A stretch of DNA of 64,000 nt from Cyanophora paradoxa. Its lineage: Eukaryota; Glaucocystophyceae; Cyanophorales; Cyanophoraceae. The notes under the pieces were generated by a model. That model was not told the origin of the DNA, made no database searches, and saw only the letters and a program-made list of their open reading frames with translations. Positions 9,764-19,982 of the stretch are shown one piece after another (position 1 is the first letter of the stretch; every line of letters starts with the position of its first letter). The position numbers and the translations under genes were made by a program. The DNA is taken from the NCBI GenBank assembly GCA_004431415.1, contig QPMI01000294.1, positions 1 to 64,000 on the forward strand. Direction: 5' to 3'.

Positions 9764-12090
9764 TTAATATTCAACATCCTCTCCATTGTCTTCTTGAACC
9801 CTTGTTATCTTTCGAAGTCCAATGTAGCCCCTTGCTCTGGTTCCATGAATTCGTTTAACCTCTGATTTAACATTGAAGATTTCCCTTACTCTTTTCATAA
9901 CAGATACACATTCAACTTTATCATCTACACTTTTGTATGATCTGTAAATGATATCACTGGAAACAAAGTCGTTAGCATTATGTGTAACCTCGAAATTATC
10001 TCGAAGCCATTCACCAATCTTGTCATTTTCAGCTATAAAGTTAATTCCCTGTTCAATAATCGATTGAGGGGGACTTCTTAAGATCTCTTCAACCTCTTTG
10101 TTCTTCCACATATCCAGTAATATCTTCATGTGAGCCATCTTATACTCATCATCATTGTGAAGAAGTGTGAACAGAGTTGGATCAGCTTTCTTCTGACCAG
10201 CTTCAGGCTTCTCTCTGAAAATATTGTTGAATCTCTGGTATGAAAGTCTTCTTTGAATTGCGAAGTCTGGTTTATTAATAGTCAAATTGTCATTAGTTGT
10301 AATGTAGACCTGAAACATTGGGGTAAGGATAACTGGATCTTTGAACAAGGCTCTCACAGTCATTTCATTTCCACCTGTGACCTCCTTAATCTTGGAGATC
10401 TGCAGTTTATCACCATCTTCAGCCTCATTACTGAATACAAGTCGCTTTCCAAGGAGTTTGGCAAGTTCAGGAGTAGCCTCTGATGAGTTCTTTTTAGGCT
10501 TAGTCCAATAGGATATTTCGAGAGGGCTGTAATAACGACCAGATATCTGTTTGCAGTATTCCTGAACAAGTGATTTACCATTAGCACCAGCACCAGTCCA
10601 CATATAGAACTTCTGGGATTTAGTTGATCCACTAAGGGCAATTGCAATGGATGCCAGAAGATACTTTCGCTCTGCTGGATCATCCACAATCTCTTTATAA
10701 ATCTGATTTAGATGCTCTATTTCTTGGGGTCTACATTTTCAGTATAGTCATAACCCACAGTCTTGCTCACCATATCTTCCAGTTTACCCTTTCTGAAAGT
10801 CATAGTGGTCAGATCAAATACACCATTTTCGAATCCAATCACATATGGAACAGTGTCAATCTTCTCAAAGAATTCATCATCATTCAGCAGTGGGACCAAG
10901 TCAGTCAGAAGGGATTTGCGAAATCCTGATTGTTTAAGGTTTTTGGCAATGGTCATCAATGTTTTGGATCTTTCTTCGAAAGTTGCTTTGTTTTCCTCAT
11001 CCTTTAAAGCTCTTTGACTATAATGCACAGCCCTTCCAAGGTATTGGGGGACAACAAGACGGCTTATATCTAGGTAAATCTTTAGGTTTGTGTCATCATG
11101 CTCCCAAATCCCAGTATCAGTATTGAGTTTGAACCATGACTTTTTGGAGTATCTCCATGTATGTTTAAGAACCTCTTTGCATACTAAACTCACATCATAA
11201 TGAGCGCCACCAGAACCAGCGGATTTATCTATAAGATTGAAGATATCAGATTGCATTCCAATGCAGATGAATCGTTTTTTGCAATTTCCACTGTAGCTTG
11301 ACACAATGTATTTGTTATCATCTCCTTTAGCTTTCATAACATACCAGTTATTCGATTCATGTGAACCATTGCAGCATGGGCAATTGAGTCCCTTGTTAGC
11401 AGCATCAAAGTTAAAGCCAAGTTCAGTTTTAGAGATTATATTGGGATGCATAAATCCCATATCCACCAGCTCTTTGATAATATTGTTTTCCAGTTCATCA
11501 TGTGAGGTAGCATTAGCAGTATACTCACTCTTATAGATGTAGTTATCTATTATCCACTTTTTGAAGTCATCAGTAGGCTCATTGAAATCACAGGTATCAT
11601 CCCATGGGGAGATCACCCAAGCCTTGTTCACACTGGGACACACATTGATCAGTCCAGAAGTTCCAGTTCCAGTGATTGTTTTCAGGTCAACCTTCTCAAA
11701 GCCTTTAAAGCCTGGAGCCTTATCGGTAATTTTGAGTTTATTGAACTCCTCAGGTCGTTTAAAGTAGACATGATAGCCTTTTTTAGTTTTTGCCATGGGC
11801 TGATTGGCATCAAAGTCATCAGGAAACATATCCCGGAATTTCTCAAAGTCCTCCTCATCATCAAAGTCAATAACCATCATGTTGTCTGAGAGCAGAATGC
11901 CCCAAGATACATACTGATTAGTTGCCAGCGCTTCCTCATACTTTTCCCAGGACCATGCACCTCCCTTATGCTTGAAAACAGGGTCTTTGCTGTCAGGTTT
12001 CACTGGGATAATCATGTTTTTGGACAGTTCCTCATCAGATCTGAGCCAGTTAGCGAGCGATTTGAGCGATTAAGTCTGTTTGGCGTTCAT
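9764..12090 (-). pseudogene. primase-polymerase / superfamily 3 helicase, frame-disrupted
   Basis: Two segments make one replication protein. The upstream segment (10,717-12,015) has an archaeo-eukaryotic primase (Prim-Pol) domain: MVIDFDDEEDFEKF carries the acidic metal-binding pair, with GYHVYFKRP following. A CPCC zinc-like cluster and a D5-N-like linker come next. The downstream segment (9,764-10,687) is a superfamily 3 helicase with Walker A WTGAGANGKSL, Walker B-like LVFSNEAED and sensor VYITTND. They rejoin in frame if one base is changed in the AAGAAA run near 10,720 (ending DPKK* becomes DP-EIEHLNQIYKEI). The ATG at 12,088-12,090 is the best start relative to the TATA motif at 12,109, but an in-frame TAA follows at about 12,070; otherwise translation starts at 12,015. 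It would prime and unwind element DNA. Confidence 0.8.
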
Positions 12091-12107
12091 TTTCAGCGAT
12101 CGGGGTC

Positions 12108-12150
12108 CCTTTTATATATATAGAAGATTTTTCTTTAAGTAGTTTTGGGT
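12108..12150 (-). promoter_or_regulatory. TTAAAGA / TATATATA promoter of the primase-helicase gene
   Basis: On the minus strand this reads ACTACTTAAAGA, a T-rich spacer with TCTTC, then TATATATA about 20 bases before the ATG at 12,090. The same arrangement precedes four other genes in the two elements (12,557; 13,428; 44,469; 44,968), which is why it is called a promoter. Confidence 0.6.
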
Positions 12151-12302
12151 CCCCCAATCATTTTTTGTTGGAAATCGAGAAAGTATTCCTACGAAATATT
12201 TCCACACGACTTATCGAGTGGTTTAGATACAAAAAGAATGAATGGGTATTTCAGCGAATAAACAGCATATCCCCAGCCTAGTAATATGCTGGGAAAAATA
12301 AT

Positions 12303-12557
12303 TTAGACATGTTTCAATTTTCTCCCTCTATTTGAGTAAGGGACATCATACAAATACTTGACAAAGCAGACTGCATTGGCTGCATACTTTCGCTGACATG
12401 AACTTGCTATTTTCATTGCTCTATAGGTATCATCGGTTTGATATAGATCTCTTAGCTGTGTGGCTATTTTTTCGTTAAACTTTTTGATTTGAGCCTTACC
12501 TTTTTCAGTTTGCTGATATCTTTTCATAGCTCTCTTCTGGGCTTCACTGAGTGGCAT
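12303..12557 (-). CDS. small basic protein, family shared by both elements
   Basis: This 84-residue protein begins MPLSEAQKRAMKRYQQTEKG and ends VPYSNRGRKLKHV. It is a clear homologue of the 85-residue protein at 44,469-44,726 in element 2 (MPISEAQKRATYRYRKTEKG ... VPYSNRGRKSKYL), including an internal AVCFVKYLY block. It is strongly basic with two helical KRY/RYR patterns, so nucleic acid binding is likely. It sits between the primase-helicase and the zinc/DUF5710-like gene on the same strand, each with its own TATA motif. It is one of the best conserved proteins between the two elements, which implies a selected role. Confidence 0.75.
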   Translation of the reverse strand: MPLSEAQKRAMKRYQQTEKGKAQIKKFNEKIATQLRDLYQTDDTYRAMKIASSCQRKYAANAVCFVKYLYDVPYSNRGRKLKHV

Positions 12558-12567
12558 TTTTCCTCTG

Positions 12568-12600
12568 TCTCTCTTAATATATATAGAGAATTCTTTAAAT
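12568..12600 (-). promoter_or_regulatory. TTTAAAGA / TATATATA promoter of the small basic gene
   Basis: The minus strand reads TTTAAAGAATTCTC, then TATATATATTAAGAGAG, ending 11-12 bases before the ATG. The element 2 homologue at 44,469 has the same elements, including TATATTAAGAGAG, so promoter and gene travel together. Confidence 0.65.
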
Positions 12601-12613
12601 CATTTTTTGTTCT

Positions 12614-13428
12614 CTAACCTCTTTGTCCAAATTGCTCAATATACATAAGTTTGAAATGCTTACCTAGCAATGCTACAAATGGTTCGATTTCCAAGGTCTC
12701 CCATGTTTTCTTGTCCTTATTCCATCTGCAATCTAATCCTTTTGCGATATCTTTTTTAAGATAAGGCACCTGAAACCCAGCAACCAATGTATTTGTTGTA
12801 CTGAGTTCTGCATACATTTCAATCAATGCAGATCTGCCCTCTCTGAACCTCTCTATATCATCTCTGCGAAGATTATCCATTTTCGGAATAAATTGGTTGC
12901 ACCAAATCAGGAAAAGATTAACTGCATGTTTATTCCTTGCTCTTTCTTGTTCTAATTCTCTCTCTCTTCGCTCTCTTTCTTCTAATTCAAGCTGCCTCTT
13001 TCGAGCTTCCTCCTGTTTTTCAAGTTCTCTTTTCTTTCCAGTTCTTCTTGCTTTAAAGCGATTCTGCACTTATTACAGAAATTATCCTTTCGGTTTTTAT
13101 GCCGATCTCCACATCTTTCACATATATCTTGACCTCTGGCACCCTTCGGAATAAATCGTAAAATGCAGCAATTCCCAACAATGACCACAATCTTTTTATT
13201 AACATGCAGAATATAGCATTGCTCTTTAATTGGATGATCACAGGCGCAATGCTCAGACTCTGGAGGCAGGTCATAGTCACTTAATCCATATTTTGCAAGC
13301 TTTGCCCAAAGAGGGAGCGGTTTCCTGTTACTTCCAAGAGCAACATAATCATTGAAGTTATCAGATCCACAAAGCAACATTAAAGCCGCTTTGAGCTTTT
13401 CCAGGCAATACGATTTCTTCTCTGCCAT
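12614..13428 (-). pseudogene. zinc-ribbon, coiled-coil and DUF5710-like protein, one frameshift
   Basis: The N-terminal part (12,982-13,428) has paired cysteines: EHCACDHPIKEQC, VGNCCILRF, then CERCGDRHKNRKDNFCNKCR, suggesting one or two zinc-binding folds. The second part (12,614-13,069, another frame) is a long charged coiled coil (RKRQLELEERERRE) and then VPYLKKDIAKGLDCRWNKD-KTWET, which fits the DUF5710 signature (vPy..Kd.AK.lG.rWd...k.W). The two rejoin near 13,035 in an AAAGAAAAG run. Element 2 has a separate double DUF5710-like protein at 50,104. The function is unknown; zinc plus DUF5710 hints at DNA or nucleoprotein binding. Confidence 0.6.
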
Positions 13429-13432
13429 TGTC

Positions 13433-13472
13433 CTTTTATATATATAGAAGATATTTCTTTAAGTAGTTTTCA
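13433..13472 (-). promoter_or_regulatory. CTTAAAGA / TATATATA promoter of the zinc/DUF5710-like gene
   Basis: The minus strand reads ACTACTTAAAGAAATATC, TTC, TATATATATAAAAGGAC, ending at the ATG. It is nearly identical to the primase promoter at 12,108-12,150. Confidence 0.65.
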
Positions 13473-13537
13473 TCAAATTTTGTGTTCAGAATTCCCCATT
13501 TACAACCTCCCCTTTTAGTAGGAACAAGTTAGGAACA

Positions 13538-16500
13538 ATGCCCCGAATTAGCAACAGACTCATTAGAGAGAAGAAATGGGAACTTATGGGATTACTGGGA
13601 ACACTGTATGCAGCCCATGAAATCACAGAGGCTGAATATGACCGGGAAATCGGATTTATTTCAAGGGGCAGACCCACTTTAGCAAAATTAACCAGAAAAG
13701 CCAATAACCTCTATGACAAAGTTGAGACTCTTGATGAACTCGATCGCCTGAGGCAAATAGAACCAGAGGCAGAAGATGGCACAGCCATGAATGAATTATA
13801 TCGCTGGCTCACATACAGAGCCAGAAGGGAAGTTGTTGTTGATGTGATTGAATATTTAGATAGAATTGCAACCTCTCTACCAAAACGTTTAAGGATAGTC
13901 TAGATCAATTCAGGGCAATCAAGGTTCGCTTATCGTTTATCTGCAAGTTCGTAAAAGTCAGCAATCCACAGGTTTGGATATCGAAATACATTTACAGCGA
14001 TTATTTTGTATTAACCAAATCGAGAAATATTCGAACTGAGCTGAATAAAGCAGCCCAAATGTGTCAGGAACAGATGAATGTTGTTGATAGCTATCGATTG
14101 GAGAGAATCGAAATGCTAAGAGTTGCTATTATGAGTTATGCCCCAACTGGTGGCTGCTATGTTAAAACACCAGAATCAATTGCAGCCAAGAGAGCCACAG
14201 TGAATATTCGAAATATTGATGATTCTTGCTTTGAAAATGCCATTTTGGCATGGATCCATAGGAAAGATGTAAATTCCCACAAGAGAAGTGAGCTTACACA
14301 ATATCGCAAATGGAAATACTCACCAACCACATACAATCCTTTGGCTCTCAATTTCGACAATATCCATTCCCTGTTCCTTGTGATGCTGAAATCATTGATA
14401 AATTCGAATCTCAAAATGCAGGCATCAGCATAAACATATTTGGAATGGATGGAGATGTTATATATCCCTACATCAATCCAGCAACCCAGGCAGAAAGCAA
14501 AAGATTAATCTAATGCTCATTCATGATGATGAAGGGAATGGTCACTATATTACAATCATGTCCCTTTCAAGACTTCTCAGAGTTGCCCTTGATAAAACCA
14601 AGGATCAAAAGTTACACTACTGTGATACATGCTTGTCTCGATTCAGGTCTGAGGCTAAGCTAACTGCTCATGTGGATTCAAACAGATGCATTGATTGGAG
14701 ACTCTCAAAGGGAATCACACCTAAACCTGAAACCACCATAGAGTTTGGACTGAAAAACCTTAGGAAAACTGTCTGGCTTCCTGTTGTGGTTTACTGCAAG
14801 ATTGAACATAGAAGCATCCCCATTGATGCATCGAAATCTAAGAGGGAAGTTTCAGCAGTCAACCTTAGAATAGTCACTGGGGCAGATGTTCAAGATTTTC
14901 GATTTGAGGGGCATGATCCAATGGGAGGTCTGTTTGAATGCTTGGAATCCAAAGCAAGAGAGCTAATCGATTTCCTGTTCACCAATATTCCCATGAATGA
15001 ACTCACAGATGAGCAAAAGGCTGTTTACAGGGCTACTAAACACTGTTACCTTTGCAGTGAGAGGTTCACCAAGGAAAACTTCAAATGCAGGGATCATGAT
15101 CACCACACAGGTAATTACATTGCACCTGCATGCAGAAACTGTAATCTACATAGGAGAATCTCAAAGCAAACCAAAGTTGCAGTTGTTGTTGACCAAATGG
15201 ATGAATGTGGGACATTCATTTTCAGAAAAATAGCAGGCATGGGTGATAAAAAGCGAATCGAAATCCTTTCGAAAAACTTTGATCAATACCTTTCATTGCA
15301 ATGGGGTCTTTACAAGTTCATTGATGCAAGTAATTTCATGGACTTTGGGGCTGCTGATGTAGATGAGTTAATGAGCAAATTCCAAGCTTTCAGAAGGCTC
15401 TCACACTCAGTATATGGACTTGACCCAGTTCATTATGTATCTGCACCTGGGTTATCTTGGGATGCTATGCTTAGGACCACCAAGGCAAAAATAGAGCTTA
15501 TAAGTGATGTAGAGCAATACGAATTTGTTGAGAGGGGAATCAGGGGTGGCTTTGCAACAATGCCTTGTAGGTATGCTGAGGCTGATGGTGAAAACTCCCA
15601 CATTATGCTGTTTGATGCTAACAACTTGTATGGCTACTGTTTGAGTCAGCCAATCCCAGTTGGTGATTTTAGATGGGAGACCGAATTCAACCCACAAGAT
15701 AACAGATCCAGTTTCCTGGAAGTTGATCTGGATTACCCAATTAGGCTATATCTAGACCACAGTGATTTCCCCCTAATTATTAACAAGAAAATAGTAGAAT
15801 ATGCAGAATTATCACAATATCAAAAGAGCCTATTAGATCTCTCAGGAGAAGAGCTTGATAAGACCCCTAAGCTAACTGCAACCTTTGGTTCTGTGACCAA
15901 CTATGTGATTTCTGAGCCTCTTCTACAGTATCTGTTGGACAAAGGGGTGAAACTAAAGAAGGTTCACAGGGTCCTATCATTTACTGTGGCTCCTGTAATG
16001 AAACCCTACATTGAGCTGAACACTGAGATGAGAAGGAAAGCAGTGAATAAATTCGAGGCTGATTTCTATAAGCTCATGAATAATTCAATATATGGAAAAT
16101 GCATTGAATCATGTAGAGGTAGATCTGTGGTTAAGATTGCAAACAGTGAGAAACTGTTTATGAAATATGCAGCCTCTCCTTTAGTGAAATCAACAAGTCC
16201 CATAAGTGAAAGGGCAGTTGCATTTGAGTTTTACACAAAACATGTGAAGCTAGATAAGCCTGTTGCAATTGGGGCTTATGTTTTGGATGCTGCCAAACTG
16301 CATAATTACCAGTTCTTCTATGATACTGTAAGGTCCCAGTGGTCAAAAGCAAAGTTACTATTCCATGATACTGATTCCTTTTGTCTATATATCGAATCTA
16401 AGACCTTACAAAAAGATATAGAGAATATATCCTATGCATTAGACCTTGGAGGTGATTCCAGAATGACCCCAGGTAAATACAAAAATGAGATGCCAGGTTC

Positions 16501-16780
16501 TGCTATATTGGAGTATGTGGGTCTAAGAGCCAAAGTTTACAGTTTCAGAACTGCTGAGATTGAGAGAAGTAAGCTCTCTGGGACTTCCACTGAGGAACTC
16601 CAATTTAATGATTTTAAGCAGTGTTTATTTGCAGGTATCAGCAAGACTGTGACTGCAAAGCAGAAGAGAAGGGCAGATCACACAATAATAGATACTGTGA
16701 GTAGAAGGGTTGCCCTAAACTGCTTTGATGCAAAGAGATACATCTTACCAGATGGTATTAATTCTGTTCCTTTTAATTAA
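13538..16780 (+). pseudogene. protein-primed family B DNA polymerase (element 1), frame-disrupted
   Basis: The gene is read across four open segments, with shifts near 13,895, 14,350 and 14,495; the last segment (14,513-16,780) is 755 residues. It starts MPRISNRL, matching MPRPSNRI of the element 2 polymerase. The N-terminal 300 residues are shared by both and may contain the terminal protein. A C2H2-like finger (YCDTCLSRF ... H) and an HNH-like insert (CYLCSERF ... RDHDHHTG ... CRNCNLHRR) follow. Polymerase motifs are intact: A (FDANNLYGY), B (KLMNNSIYGK), C (HDTDSFCLY). Exonuclease motifs are degraded: where element 2 has VADFEC and HNLKGYDGH, this protein has VYCKIEH and VDQMDECGT. It would replicate element ends by protein priming, perhaps without proofreading. 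The integrase gene begins 3 bp after its stop. Confidence 0.85.
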
Positions 16781-16783
16781 GAG

Positions 16784-18169
16784 ATGCCAGCAACTGGAAG
16801 AATAGTTAGAAGAACCACTGAGCAACTGCAAGGTAACCTACTGCCCATCACAATTCCAAAGGAGGAAAAGGGGGAATCTCGAATTGTTAAAAAGTCAGAG
16901 ATGAAAGAGCTTGTCCCAGTAGAGATCCCAGTTGCTATTGCAGTGAAAGAAACCAGCAAGATTGCCAAGAGATTCTATGATGTGAGAACAGGTTACAAAG
17001 GGCTTCAAGCTATGAGAGCTGCGTTACCAGATGAATCCTATAAGCAATTGCAAGAGTTCTACAAGAAACAGGAAGTTGTTCAGATCAATGCACCTGCTAT
17101 ATCTAGGAAGAGAGATCCCATGGTCCCAATCAGGCAACCCCTTGATACCTATGTGATTGATTTGCTCTTTTTCCCAGCTTATAAGAAACAAAACAATGGC
17201 TATGATACCTTTATGACTGCTATGGAATCAACACTGAGAACTGGGTATATCATACCTATAAGAGATAAATCAGCTCTCACTACATTAGCTGCATTTAAGC
17301 AACTTGAAATGAGAGTGGCAAGACCCATAGTAAAAGTTCAATCAGATGCTGGGAGTGAATTCCAAAATCGAATATTCCAGGAGTATTTATCTAGTAAATA
17401 CATAGAACACCAAGTGAGTGGAACTGCTGACCACAGAAGCCAAGGTCGAATTGAAGCCTTTAACAAGCAGATTAAGAGACTGATTACAAACTACTGCATA
17501 GCTAATAACACAGCTAGATTCTTTGATGTGTTAGGTGATATTGAGTATAATTACAATAATACAGTCCACTCAGCTACTAAGATGAAGCCAGGCGAAACTA
17601 CAGAGGATCATTATAGGTATATAGTGGGATTAGAAGATGAAAGATTCAAGAAATCAATAGCTTACCTTGATACCATGCAGCCTGGCATGTTTGTTAGAGT
17701 GAAAGTTGAGAAGAACCCCTTTGCTAAACAGGGTAACAATTGGTCTAGGATGGTTTACACTGTTGATAGTAGGGAAGGCTTTAAGTTTAAGCTAAGGAGT
17801 CCCACTGGTGAGATCATAGAAAACAGGTTTGCTTTCCATGAGCTGTTGCCTGTGAATGCAGTTGAATATCTAGAAACCCCTACAGTGGATGCCTTGGAGC
17901 AAGCTAAAGAGGAAGCCAGGGCTGATGCTGCTATAAGGAGAGAAGGCATAGAAGCTGCTAATGAAGTCCCAGATAAGCCTTTGATAGAGGCTAGAAAGGA
18001 GAAGGCTGGGAAAGTTAACAGGGAACTCAAAAAGCTCACTATAGCAGGGACACAGAAACTTTCTGAGGTTAATAGCCAGAGATGGTATAATGACTTTCAG
18101 ACTACTAAGGAGTCATATACAGCCCCTAAACCTCAGAGAACACTAAGAGAAAGGACCAAAACTAGCTAG
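16784..18169 (+). CDS. retroviral-type (rve) DDE integrase (element 1)
   Basis: This intact 461-residue protein has catalytic residues in LDTYVIDLLFF (first Asp), VKVQSDAGSEF (second Asp) and SQGRIEAFN (Glu). The second Asp and Glu are separated by exactly 35 residues, the canonical D35E spacing. C-terminal to the core is a beta-rich stretch (MFVRVKVEKNPFAKQGNNWS) and a long Lys/Glu tail ending RTLRERTKTS. It would cut and join element termini into host DNA. It lies 3 bp after the polymerase stop, likely on one transcript or a tight late pair, and is the last gene before the long non-coding right end. Confidence 0.9.
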   Translation: MPATGRIVRRTTEQLQGNLLPITIPKEEKGESRIVKKSEMKELVPVEIPVAIAVKETSKIAKRFYDVRTGYKGLQAMRAALPDESYKQLQEFYKKQEVVQINAPAISRKRDPMVPIRQPLDTYVIDLLFFPAYKKQNNGYDTFMTAMESTLRTGYIIPIRDKSALTTLAAFKQLEMRVARPIVKVQSDAGSEFQNRIFQEYLSSKYIEHQVSGTADHRSQGRIEAFNKQIKRLITNYCIANNTARFFDVLGDIEYNYNNTVHSATKMKPGETTEDHYRYIVGLEDERFKKSIAYLDTMQPGMFVRVKVEKNPFAKQGNNWSRMVYTVDSREGFKFKLRSPTGEIIENRFAFHELLPVNAVEYLETPTVDALEQAKEEARADAAIRREGIEAANEVPDKPLIEARKEKAGKVNRELKKLTIAGTQKLSEVNSQRWYNDFQTTKESYTAPKPQRTLRERTKTS

Positions 18170-18650
18170 TTTGCTAGGCAAAAACTCGTTTTTTCCAAAT
18201 ATATGTATGACTGATATACATATATGCACATGATATACACATAGTCTTGTAGATCTTATCAAGCGCTTCACAGCGATATGCAGAACGTTGCGTTTTGATG
18301 ATCTGGTGATGAGATATAACAGTTTGAAGATGCCGATTATCGATTTTTCGAGATTTCGGAATGATGCATCATAATGATGTAATAATGATGTATCATAAAC
18401 ATATAACATATATATATCGCCGTGATCGTCATGATCTCCCGAGTTCGATGGTGTGTCATATATATCATATACATATGCATCGTCATTATGACATCATTTC
18501 GTAACATTACACGTCCGTCATCGTCTTTTTCCGCAGCGAACAGATAAGTGAACAGTTAAGGAGACAACTATTGTAATAGTGGACTGCAACAACAATTGAA
18601 AACAAGATCTGTGGGAAAGCTATTGAAAGACAATGAAGCAAATTGCGAAC

Positions 18651-18747
18651 AATTAAGTGAACAGTTAAGTGGACACCTGTTGGGAGTAGGCAGTGTCTAC
18701 TCGTTTATCGTGAAACGGTGTCCACTTAACTGTTCATTTAACTGTTG
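18651..18747. repeat. inverted repeat built on AAGTGAACAGTTAAGTGGAC
   Basis: The left arm (18,651-18,677) and right arm (18,718-18,747) are complementary over about 25 bases around a 40-base loop. A third related copy (AAGTGAACAGTTAAGGAG) lies at about 18,546-18,563. It may be a protein-binding or replication site near the element end. Confidence 0.65.
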
Positions 18748-19156
18748 ACGAAAACCCATGCATTATGACATCATATCATTAAACCCCATACAAAACACTA
18801 AAACGCATGTATCTCTTCACCAACTCATCATCTGACAAAACCAAAAACAGATTCGGAATCCTCTTAACGAGGCCTGCGTGACGATGTAAGTATCATAGGC
18901 TCAATAATTCATATGTTAATAAGCATCTGCCCTAGATTCCCCCTATAATTAAAGTGGACTCAAGGTTGACTCATATTAATCGATAGTATATGGATTTTGT
19001 TACGAATTCAATGCAAGGGTTGACTAAGTGGGTTGAGTTGACTCAAATTTCACAGGAAATAACAATGAATCAGAGTATAAAATGCATTTTTTGAATCAAC
19101 TACACCAACTAACACTGAGATTTTCACAATATATGAGGTCCTTACTGAATATGGTT

Positions 19157-19250
19157 TGTGTCACAGGTGTCACAGGTCTATCCCAAAGTTTTCTATAGCA
19201 TAAAAATGAACTCTCAAAAGTTTGGGATGGACCTGTGACACCTGTGACAC
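19157..19250. repeat. TGTGACACC palindromic module, copy 2
   Basis: Left arm GTGTCACAGGTGTCACAGG, TCTATCCCAAAGTTTTC; right arm AAAAGTTTGGGATGGACC, then TGTGACACC and TGTGACAC. The arms are perfectly placed inverted copies around an AT-rich centre containing a central ATAAAAATGAAC. Confidence 0.9.
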
Positions 19251-19350
19251 TCGATTATTTCATTTGTTTATTCAAGTAGAATTACATAGATAAACTTCTT
19301 ACTTATTGTTACTGAGTTTTTCATTATAAAAGAGGATCTTACCATAAATG

Positions 19351-19458
19351 GTGTTGTTCACAGGTGTCACAGGTCTATCCCAAAGTTTTCACATATATAA
19401 AAATCAACTATCAAAAGTTTGGGATTGACCTGTGACACCTGTGACACCTGTGACACCC
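19351..19458. repeat. TGTGACACC palindromic module, copy 3
   Basis: Same design as copy 2: CAGGTGTCACAGG, TCTATCCCAAAGTTTTC, AT centre, AAAAGTTTGGGATTGACC, then three TGTGACACC units. The left flank GGTGTTGTTCA equals the inverted right flank of copy 1. Confidence 0.9.
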
Positions 19459-19699
19459 AATTTTCTAAGGGTCCCCCCTTAGAATCATTAAAACATGATA
19501 AAAACATATCAATTTCATGTATAATTACGATTGAATTCAATAAGAGATCGATTTATTTTATTTAACAAATGAATCATTTATGGATCTTAATCGAGTTTAG
19601 CGATATATTTCCGATTAAATGAATTAAATTTAATTAAATTTAATCGAGAAAGTACATGAATATAATATCGATTAAAAGAATTAAACAAACAGACCAATC

Positions 19700-19982
19700 A
19701 CACATAGTAAAATGCGGAGTTTTAACCAGAGGCAAGATCTAATTGAAATTCAGTTATATTATTCGGAAATATATACAGATTATCGATAGACTCAGTAAGA
19801 CTAATCGGAAAATAAGAGAAATTTACGATAAAATATCGAAAAGAATACAAAATAATCGAAATAAATGAATATTCGATAAGATATACACAGATTATCGATT
19901 GATTGAAATAGAATATACGAGATATATCAACAAAATCAATTAAGATAAGCCGAGGGTTAAAACTCCGCATTTTACTATGTGT
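19700..19982. repeat. terminal hairpin: 28-nt perfect inverted repeat at the element 1 / host junction
   Basis: Arms 19,700-19,727 and 19,955-19,982 are exact reverse complements (core AGTAAAATGCGGAGTTTTAA). The 227 bases between are AT-rich, with a repeated ACAGATTATCGAT. Host coding sequence on the minus strand begins directly outside. It may be the true element end folded back on itself, or a small separate inverted-repeat insertion at the border. Confidence 0.8.

Larger units (their letters stand above)
18170..19699. other. non-coding right-end region of element 1
   Basis: About 1.5 kb with no credible gene. It holds a TATA/ATATAC-rich start (18,190-18,420), a hairpin built on GAACAGTTAAGTGGACAC (18,651-18,747), several GTTGACTCA-like repeats (18,957-19,050), two TGTGACACC palindromic modules, and an ATCGATTA-rich stretch near the terminus. 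In Polintons such regions are terminal inverted repeats; the matching left arm would be outside the window. Confidence 0.6.
1..19982. mobile_element. Polinton-like element 1 (right part; left end outside window)
   Basis: This is an AT-rich, intron-free block with tightly packed genes on both strands. It encodes the Polinton hallmark set: protein-primed DNA polymerase B, rve-type integrase, FtsK/HerA packaging ATPase, major capsid and minor capsid-like proteins. It also carries a Prim-Pol/SF3 helicase and a patatin lipase. The right end falls at about 19,982, where AT-rich DNA gives way abruptly to a host beta-helix exon on the minus strand. The outermost bases form one arm of a 28-nt inverted repeat (19,700-19,727 / 19,955-19,982), and inside the arm the end reads AGTAAAATGCGG, so it starts with AG as described for many Polintons. 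No left terminus is visible, so the full length exceeds 19.9 kb. No adenain-like cysteine protease was recognised. Whether it is a live provirus or a relic is open, because several genes are frame-disrupted. Confidence 0.85.

Noticed and set aside
10253-11870. Plus-strand open frames across the primase-helicase
   Set aside because: The minus strand carries clear Prim-Pol and SF3 motifs, so the plus frames are incidental.
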